A stretch of DNA of 64,000 nt from the NCBI RefSeq assembly GCF_029203305.1, contig NC_089467.1, forward strand, positions 1-64,000, written 5' to 3'. Numbering within the stretch: the stretch's first letter is position 1; each line of letters starts with the position of its first letter. The notes under the pieces were generated by a model, which worked only from the letters and a program-made list of their open reading frames with translations, ran no database searches and was not told where the DNA came from. Source of the stretch: Yamadazyma tenuis (lineage: Eukaryota; Ascomycota; Pichiomycetes; Serinales; Debaryomycetaceae). This document shows, one piece after another, positions 58,406-64,000 of this stretch. A program made the position numbers and the translations under genes.

Positions 58406-61400
58406 ATGAGTTATTTGCCGCCGAATTCTCCGTTATTTACCTCCCTGCAGTTGGCGCCTGTGTCCTCAACTGCCTCGGGAGATCAAAATTTAATTCCCCA
58501 ACTCCCTGAGAAGCCCACAGCTTCATCTGGAACAGTCCAAATGTATATTATCCCCACAGAGAAAAACCTTTTTTTCCAAGGCTTTGAAGCCAATGAATAT
58601 GCTGGTAGACAACCTATTTTGTTAAGGGGTTGTCTTTTCATCAGGATATTGAAACCAGCAAAAATCAAGTCTATCTCTTTACAGTTCACTGGATCTTTGC
58701 GTACGGACTGGCCAGAGGGTATTCCACCCAAGAAGAATGTTTTCTCTGAAGAAAATAATGTCATTAGCCATACATGGCCGTTTTATTCTATGTCAAACCC
58801 GTTAAACACCCTTGATGGAGGTGCTGACTTGTACAGTGAGTTACCTAAAAATATTGATCGGGATGTGTCACATTTGAGTCTAAATGACTCTTCAATAAGA
58901 CCCCACTCTCCCTCCTTGTCTCAGTTAGAGACCACTAATCCAGGGCTTTTCAAAACGGGTTTGATGAAAAAGGCCAATACTTCTCCTCAGTTGCATCCGG
59001 TAGATTCTTTCAATGATTTGTCTTCCGTTCTTACTGGAGAAAATGAGGTGGGTAAACCGGGAACGTTTCCTCCTGGAGATTATATTTATAACTTTGAACA
59101 TCCTTTGCGGCCTTCTCTACCAGAAACGACTGAAGTTACTTTTGGAGATGTTAGTTACGAATTGGAGGCAACAATTATACGTGCTGGGGCTTTCAAGCTG
59201 AATCTCATTGGTAAAATGCCCATCAATTTGGTAAGAACACCGTCCGAATATAATCTTGAAGAAAATGAACCTATCATCATATCTCGGGACTGGGAAGACC
59301 AATTGAGATATGACATTGTCATTGGAGGAAAGTCGATCGTTTTGGACTCGTATCTTCCTTTAGCTTTCCGGTTTGTCCCTCTTTGGGGGAAGGTGGCCCT
59401 TCATCGTATTCGAGTGTATCTTTCGGAAAATTTAGAGTACTATTGTCAGAATAAAAAGGTTCACAGAATGGAGCCCTCTAAGAAGTATTTATTGTTGGAA
59501 CATAAAGCTAAAAAGGGCAAGAGCTTATTGACCAAGAAAGAGAATGGAGAATATGGAGATGAAACTGAAGAGTTGTTGCCCAGGGAACTTGAATTCCAGT
59601 TGTACGTTCCTCAGAATTTGAACGGAAGAGTAAACCATGTTCTTCATCCTGATACTTCTTTTGATGAAATTCAAGCTCATCACTGGATAAAACTTTGTCT
59701 CAGGATTTCCAAGTTGGACCCCGAACACCCTGAAAAGAGAAAACATTACGAGATTCTGATTGACTCTCCCATTCACGTATTATCTCCATTGGCTGCTCAT
59801 GGCAATACTTTGTTACCAGCGTACAATGAGTTTTTACCTGAATTCTTACCGGAATACACTCCTGCATCACCTCCATTATCACCAGAAGTCATTCCAGTTG
59901 AATCGACAGCAACAATTGGAAAGTTGTTCTCTGCTCTCAATCCAGTAAGCAGTAACTCTTCCCACAAACATGAGACTCCTTCAGCGGTCCATTCACCTAC
60001 TCCAGAAATATTTCACCATATCAACAGTTTCGACAACAATGACGACCCAATAGAAAGAGATTTAGATATGCATTTGGAGGCCAATCTCTACAAGCCAGAT
60101 CCAAACGAGTCGAGGTCTCAATTGAATTCTCCTCAGGCAATGCCACATATTGGTAGTTTATCGCCAGTGACTTCACCTATGTTAAGGCCAATAGCGCCTC
60201 TTGTTGTGCCTTCTAAAGATCCTCCTCCGTTTGAAGCTGCGAGTCCTCCCCCAGATAATGAAGTGCCACCACCAGCTTATGAAAAAGATTCGGCAAGAAA
60301 CTCAATGTCTCCTGGGGTAACCAGGGACTCTTCTACCAGCAGCTTGTTACCTAGGGGAAGATCTAAGACGAACTCGAGTACCAATACAAATGGAAGTAAT
60401 GGCTCTTATGGAGCCTCTAATGAAATATCAATTAAGGACTTGTTGACAAACAGCTTAGGTGGTCACCGGAATTCGGTAGCTTCCAAGAAGAGCCAGAGTT
60501 CAGGAGAATCTGACAAGCTGAAAGGAAATCAGAGTTCGTCCAGCTCTCTAGTTAAAAGCAAAGGCATTGTGCCGGATTCGGATAATACCATCCTTTCACC
60601 TAAAGTCGAACATGAAAACGAACATGAAAGTGAGGAAGATATTGTGAATTTGATTGGATCTCCTGAGCTTATTCCTGAAGCTGTGAGCCCAAGAAGAAAC
60701 TTAAGTCCTATGGGTAGTCCAAGGACAGGTGTAAGTCCCATTGCCAGTCCAAGAAGAGGTATTAGCCCGATAAGCACACCTTTGAGGTCTCGTAGTCCTG
60801 AAAGAGGTGGAACATCTCCAACTCAGTCACCCGAAAGAACCTTCAGTTCTGATGCACTTCCCCCAACCATCCAATTCAATGGAAATGAAGAACACAACGG
60901 ACACAAGAGGGAATCCGAAAGTCCTGGCTATCAGTCGGAGATAGAAAGCTCCTCGTCACGTCGTACATCGATAGCATCATTCTCTTCCAATGAAATGCAA
61001 ATGGGACAAAATATTCCGCTTTTAAGCCTGTCAACCCAATCCTTACTTCTCAGTAACCCTGCAAACACTCGAACTGCATCGGTAGGATCCATTCTATTTG
61101 ATCCTGGGAGAAGACACAGCTCCAACACTCGACCTTCGATTGTAGACTTTGTGGATGGTGGTGATCTTGGTGGAGACTTCTTCAGAGACTCGATGCGTCT
61201 CACCAAGTTGAATAATCCAAGAAGACACAAGGAAACCAACATCTCTGAAGAAGTGATTGAACTGGACCACCTAACCAAAAATGAAGAGATGGTTCATGAG
61301 GAGGAGAGTTTAACTGGGACTTCTGAAAGTGATTTGACCGTCAACGAAAACCAGACGTTGAAAACCCAGTCCCCTGCACGGGGGCCTACAAAAGAAATTC

Positions 61401-61432
61401 CGGGCTTTAAAATAGGGTTCCTGATAGAATAG
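58406..61432 (+). CDS. Alpha-arrestin ubiquitin-ligase adaptor, Ecm21/Csr2-like
   Basis: Adaptor of 1008 aa that recruits the HECT ligase Rsp5 to plasma-membrane transporters for endocytosis. The arrestin N-domain starts near residue 47 (YIIPTEKNLFFQGFEANEY, LRGCLFIRILKPAKIKSISLQF), with the RTDWPEGIPPKK segment seen in Ecm21/Csr2. The arrestin C-domain covers about 280-460 (VIGGKSIVLDSYLPLAFRFVPLW). Pro/Tyr motifs for WW domains include LPAYNE, LPEYTP (both near 475-490) and PPPAYEKD (near 620). The remaining tail is Ser-rich with many S-P sites, including a run of short SPRR/SPIA-type repeats near 770-815, so phospho-regulation is likely. Rod1/Rog3-type arrestins are the alternative. Confidence 0.82.
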   Translation: MSYLPPNSPLFTSLQLAPVSSTASGDQNLIPQLPEKPTASSGTVQMYIIPTEKNLFFQGFEANEYAGRQPILLRGCLFIRILKPAKIKSISLQFTGSLRTDWPEGIPPKKNVFSEENNVISHTWPFYSMSNPLNTLDGGADLYSELPKNIDRDVSHLSLNDSSIRPHSPSLSQLETTNPGLFKTGLMKKANTSPQLHPVDSFNDLSSVLTGENEVGKPGTFPPGDYIYNFEHPLRPSLPETTEVTFGDVSYELEATIIRAGAFKLNLIGKMPINLVRTPSEYNLEENEPIIISRDWEDQLRYDIVIGGKSIVLDSYLPLAFRFVPLWGKVALHRIRVYLSENLEYYCQNKKVHRMEPSKKYLLLEHKAKKGKSLLTKKENGEYGDETEELLPRELEFQLYVPQNLNGRVNHVLHPDTSFDEIQAHHWIKLCLRISKLDPEHPEKRKHYEILIDSPIHVLSPLAAHGNTLLPAYNEFLPEFLPEYTPASPPLSPEVIPVESTATIGKLFSALNPVSSNSSHKHETPSAVHSPTPEIFHHINSFDNNDDPIERDLDMHLEANLYKPDPNESRSQLNSPQAMPHIGSLSPVTSPMLRPIAPLVVPSKDPPPFEAASPPPDNEVPPPAYEKDSARNSMSPGVTRDSSTSSLLPRGRSKTNSSTNTNGSNGSYGASNEISIKDLLTNSLGGHRNSVASKKSQSSGESDKLKGNQSSSSSLVKSKGIVPDSDNTILSPKVEHENEHESEEDIVNLIGSPELIPEAVSPRRNLSPMGSPRTGVSPIASPRRGISPISTPLRSRSPERGGTSPTQSPERTFSSDALPPTIQFNGNEEHNGHKRESESPGYQSEIESSSSRRTSIASFSSNEMQMGQNIPLLSLSTQSLLLSNPANTRTASVGSILFDPGRRHSSNTRPSIVDFVDGGDLGGDFFRDSMRLTKLNNPRRHKETNISEEVIELDHLTKNEEMVHEEESLTGTSESDLTVNENQTLKTQSPARGPTKEIPGFKIGFLIE

Positions 61433-61591
61433 TTACCTGTTTGTATTTATAGATACACTAAAACTACCATACTTTTTGCAACCACGGAATTGGCCTTCCA
61501 CGAACGGAAATCTGATGCTGGATAGCCGATCGGTGAAAAAACATAAATAAATTGGATTTCTTCATCCACCACAGTACTATCCACAAACAGC

Positions 61592-62500
61592 ATGACCACA
61601 GACGCACAGACAGCTAATTCTTCTCAAAAAGTGGATAGGACCACCTACGGGCTCCCTAAACCAGTCCCTGCTTACTATCCTCATCCTGGCTCCCCATTAT
61701 ACGCGAACAAAGCACTTTACACCAAAATTGCAAACAGCAAAAAAACTTTGGTCGAGAAGCACATTTGCAAGCCCAGAACCGGAATTGCCTTCAAGGTGCC
61801 CGCCAAAAGTGTTTTCAGGTTGACTACTCCCGAAGGACCTCAGGTGTGTGACTTGAACATCTGGAATCAACATAATCCCAGAGAAAGATTTTGGGCCGCG
61901 AGAACCAGGCAGTTGCATTCTGCACATGTCAGCACTTTTGATCGGTTATGGTCCAACTTGCCGTACTTAAGACCTTTGGTTACCATTACTGGTGATACTC
62001 TCAACGCCAGACATGACGAATGGGGTGGAAGAGCCCATGACACATTAGGAACCCGATGCGATCCTTATGTCGATAAGTTGATCAGTGGAGAAGACAACGA
62101 TTTCCACTGCCACTCGAATTTGACAAGAGCCGTGATGCCTTATGGATTGACCGAGTTTGATGTCCATGATGTTTTGAATGTGTTTCAGATCACCGGGTTG
62201 ACTGAACAAGATCAATATTTCATGGAAGCATGCCCTAGCACCAAAGACGATTATTTTGAGGTTTACGCAGAACAAGACTTATTGGTAGCCATCAGCGCCT
62301 GTCCGGGAGGTGACTTGTCTCAGTGGGGTTGGGGAGAAGACAAGGACGATTTGGATGGGTCGAAAATGGTGGATTGTTGCCGACCTCTTGGAGTGGAAAT
62401 CTACTCTATTGACGATGAAGAAGAGGTGTTGAGAGAATGGCAAGCACCTGAGGTTGTCAACTATAAGGGAAATCACGGGTTCAAAGAACCAGTTGAGTAA
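61592..62500 (+). CDS. DUF1989 protein, urea-carboxylase-associated/carboxyguanidine-deiminase-like
   Basis: 302-aa protein of the DUF1989 family. Bacterial members sit with urea or guanidine carboxylase, and CgdA/CgdB form a zinc-dependent carboxyguanidine deiminase. Conserved features are FKVPAKSVFRLTTPEGPQVCDL (as two parts), the block HDTLGTRCDPY with C156, CHSNLTRA with C173, and VAISACPGG with C237. The three cysteines are the likely zinc ligands. No targeting signal is seen. S. cerevisiae has no such gene, but it is known in CTG-clade and filamentous fungi. Here it stands alone, without a DUR1,2-like carboxylase in the window, so a role in urea, guanidine or purine nitrogen use is inference. 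It is convergent with AIM22 (about 60 bp apart). Confidence 0.85.
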   Translation: MTTDAQTANSSQKVDRTTYGLPKPVPAYYPHPGSPLYANKALYTKIANSKKTLVEKHICKPRTGIAFKVPAKSVFRLTTPEGPQVCDLNIWNQHNPRERFWAARTRQLHSAHVSTFDRLWSNLPYLRPLVTITGDTLNARHDEWGGRAHDTLGTRCDPYVDKLISGEDNDFHCHSNLTRAVMPYGLTEFDVHDVLNVFQITGLTEQDQYFMEACPSTKDDYFEVYAEQDLLVAISACPGGDLSQWGWGEDKDDLDGSKMVDCCRPLGVEIYSIDDEEEVLREWQAPEVVNYKGNHGFKEPVE

Positions 62501-62559
62501 TTCATGTACCTTTCAAATAAATGGTATGCTAGTGTAATAGGACTATATATATATATAGA

Positions 62560-63921
62560 TCAAACTGACCCATCAATGCATTCTCCAATCCAGTCGCTGA
62601 TTTCATCGTGGGTAATAAGTCCAGCTACTTCACTACCTCTGTATTTGAGTTTTTCTGCTTGCCCATCGTCAATAACTTGTCTAAGAAACTCAAAATGATT
62701 TGTGAGCTTATTATCATCAGTATGCACCTCAAAATCCAGGACTATGGCACTTTTATCCACATGAAACTTGATAGATAAACCAAACTTTTTATTGAAAAAC
62801 TCATGCGTAAACTTGGGTGTGTTCCCAAACTTCCATTCCCACAGCCTTAGTTCGTTTGCAAGTTCGGTGATGCTTGGATTGAGTTGGGTGTGCTTGTCTA
62901 TGACAAAGGTCTGAGCCGTTTTTGAGTTCGACTCCACGAAATCCTCGATTCCCATCATCAGATTGTATTCTTTTTCTTCTTCATCCAACTCAGTAACTGT
63001 TCCGTATACGTCTTTGAACGTGTCTGAGACGCACTTGATAAAATCATCGGAAGCCATCTCTATATTGGTCACTTTCGACTTGACCGATGCTACTGACGAA
63101 GTTGATTCTATCAGACCATTCTTCTCTTTAGTAGTTGATAAGAGCTTTCCCAAAATATCGAGTCTCAGGTTCAATAACATCGTCCCATGGTGATAAGACC
63201 TTCCCTTGGAGAGTTTGTATGCGGACCCACTGACCTTATAACTTATATTGTCATCCTGTTTGACAGTGGTTATATCGCCTCTTTGATTCACTTCTATGGG
63301 GTACTTAGACAACCTGGTGGAATTTACAGCCTCGCAAACCAAGTTGACAAAGTTGAACCTGGTGAATTCAGATTTGGTGGTCATGAACGAGAAGTTCACA
63401 TTTCCTGAATCGTGAACAACAGTTCCACCACCCGAACGCCTTCGTAAAAGCGGGATCTGAAGCGAGTTTAGGAGTGCTAAATTTACCTCCTTCCATGGGT
63501 TTTGATTTTTTCCTATCACCACACAAGGTGAATTGGTGTAGAACATTAAGCGGTTGAAGCTGTGCAAATCGGACTTTTGAGGTAATGGCATTTTATTGTA
63601 CACATAATCCTCGATAGCCAAGTTTGTGTACGGATCTTCCAACTTGGATACAAATACCATCGGCTCCTTGGTAGTGGCAGCAGCTTCGAGGCTCGTGGTG
63701 TCATGTTTAATGGGTTCAGAGAATATGTTTCTAGTCTTGTCCATCACATCTGGAGACTCCCTGTAGTGCTGGAAGTCCTCGAGACCGAAAAGTTCAGCAT
63801 CAGCAGCAGCAAGATCATCTCCAAATGGCACGTTAACGTTGCTCAACAATCTTCGAAAGTGTATTGTCGGTGCCCATTTAAAAGTGATGGGCCTCATCAT
63901 CCTGAGAGTTATTTGCATCAA
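62560..63921 (-). CDS. AIM22: Mitochondrial lipoate-protein ligase family, Aim22
   Basis: Protein needed to lipoylate mitochondrial dehydrogenases and glycine cleavage H protein. The 453-aa product (yeast Aim22 409) begins with a Met/Arg-rich presequence for mitochondria. The LplA fold starts near residue 90 (VFVSKLEDPYTNLAIEDYVYNK) and contains the lipoyl-AMP site RRRSGGGTVVHDSGNVNFSF (near 157-176). The lysine loop ISYKVSGSAYKLSKGRSYHHGT follows. The C-terminal accessory domain shows LRLWEWKFGNTPKFTHEF. The start at 63921 leaves only 79 bp to the window edge, so the promoter is not complete here. Confidence 0.92.
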   Translation of the reverse strand: MMQITLRMMRPITFKWAPTIHFRRLLSNVNVPFGDDLAAADAELFGLEDFQHYRESPDVMDKTRNIFSEPIKHDTTSLEAAATTKEPMVFVSKLEDPYTNLAIEDYVYNKMPLPQKSDLHSFNRLMFYTNSPCVVIGKNQNPWKEVNLALLNSLQIPLLRRRSGGGTVVHDSGNVNFSFMTTKSEFTRFNFVNLVCEAVNSTRLSKYPIEVNQRGDITTVKQDDNISYKVSGSAYKLSKGRSYHHGTMLLNLRLDILGKLLSTTKEKNGLIESTSSVASVKSKVTNIEMASDDFIKCVSDTFKDVYGTVTELDEEEKEYNLMMGIEDFVESNSKTAQTFVIDKHTQLNPSITELANELRLWEWKFGNTPKFTHEFFNKKFGLSIKFHVDKSAIVLDFEVHTDDNKLTNHFEFLRQVIDDGQAEKLKYRGSEVAGLITHDEISDWIGECIDGSV

Positions 63922-64000
63922 AAGAATGCGACAAAAAATACCTCACATCACCAATGCTTGAGAAGAATGAATTGGAGAGACATCTTTTGTCTCGATGTTT

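Noticed and set aside
1..64000. CRISPR arrays, bacterial operons or phage modules
   Set aside because: The window is nuclear yeast DNA; the only regular repeats are telomeric or within coding sequence, with no spacer-repeat pattern.

Overview
The window is the left end of a budding-yeast chromosome, very probably a member of the CUG-Ser (CTG) clade related to Debaryomyces or Candida. Bases 1-2469 are about 103 tandem copies of a 24-bp telomeric repeat with the C-rich strand 5' at the left, so base 1 lies at or near a true chromosome end. The assignment rests on gene content typical of Saccharomycotina, compact spliceosomal introns with TACTAAC branch points, TTG-dominated leucine usage, and one CTG codon (22239-22241, COY1) at a position where animal CASP proteins carry serine. 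In-frame CTG codons may therefore encode Ser. The species is not identified.

Subtelomere (2.5-11 kb): a GPI-anchored GLEYA/PA14 adhesin with flocculin-type repeats (minus), an Mnn1-family alpha-1,3-mannosyltransferase (plus), and a 5'-truncated fragment of a second adhesin of the same family (plus). This block has long non-coding spacers and looks like a cell-surface variation zone. 11.5-17 kb holds metabolic and accessory genes (aldo/keto reductase, Gfo/Idh/MocA oxidoreductase, a Zn2Cys6 regulator) and tRNA-Arg(UCU).

From 17 kb on the window is dense core genome: spliced INO4, DPH6, spliced RPS9 and RPL21, COY1, a 79-aa unknown, DCR2-like phosphatase, STE11, a second kinase, a Cys/Met-metabolism PLP enzyme, a spliced MFS transporter, TAE1, PSF3, CTR9, KNL1/SPC105, PEX11, a small SMN-like candidate, NOP8, ALG3, a LisH (FLO8/MSS11-type) regulator, an unknown S/Q/G-rich protein, GEF1, GLE2, AAR2, a mitochondrial HMG-box protein, an alpha-arrestin, a DUF1989 protein and AIM22.

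Several genes share themes. Adhesin, MNN1-type transferase, ALG3 and the LisH regulator all bear on the cell surface. DPH6, RPS9, RPL21 and NOP8 concern ribosomes and translation. CTR9, PSF3 and KNL1 concern transcription, replication and segregation. AAR2 and the SMN-like ORF concern snRNPs. Yeasts lack operons, so adjacency suggests at most shared divergent promoters (DPH6/RPS9, TAE1/PSF3, GEF1/GLE2). Four spliceosomal introns were resolved by hand; the one in the MFS transporter joins two frames that otherwise look like a frameshifted gene.
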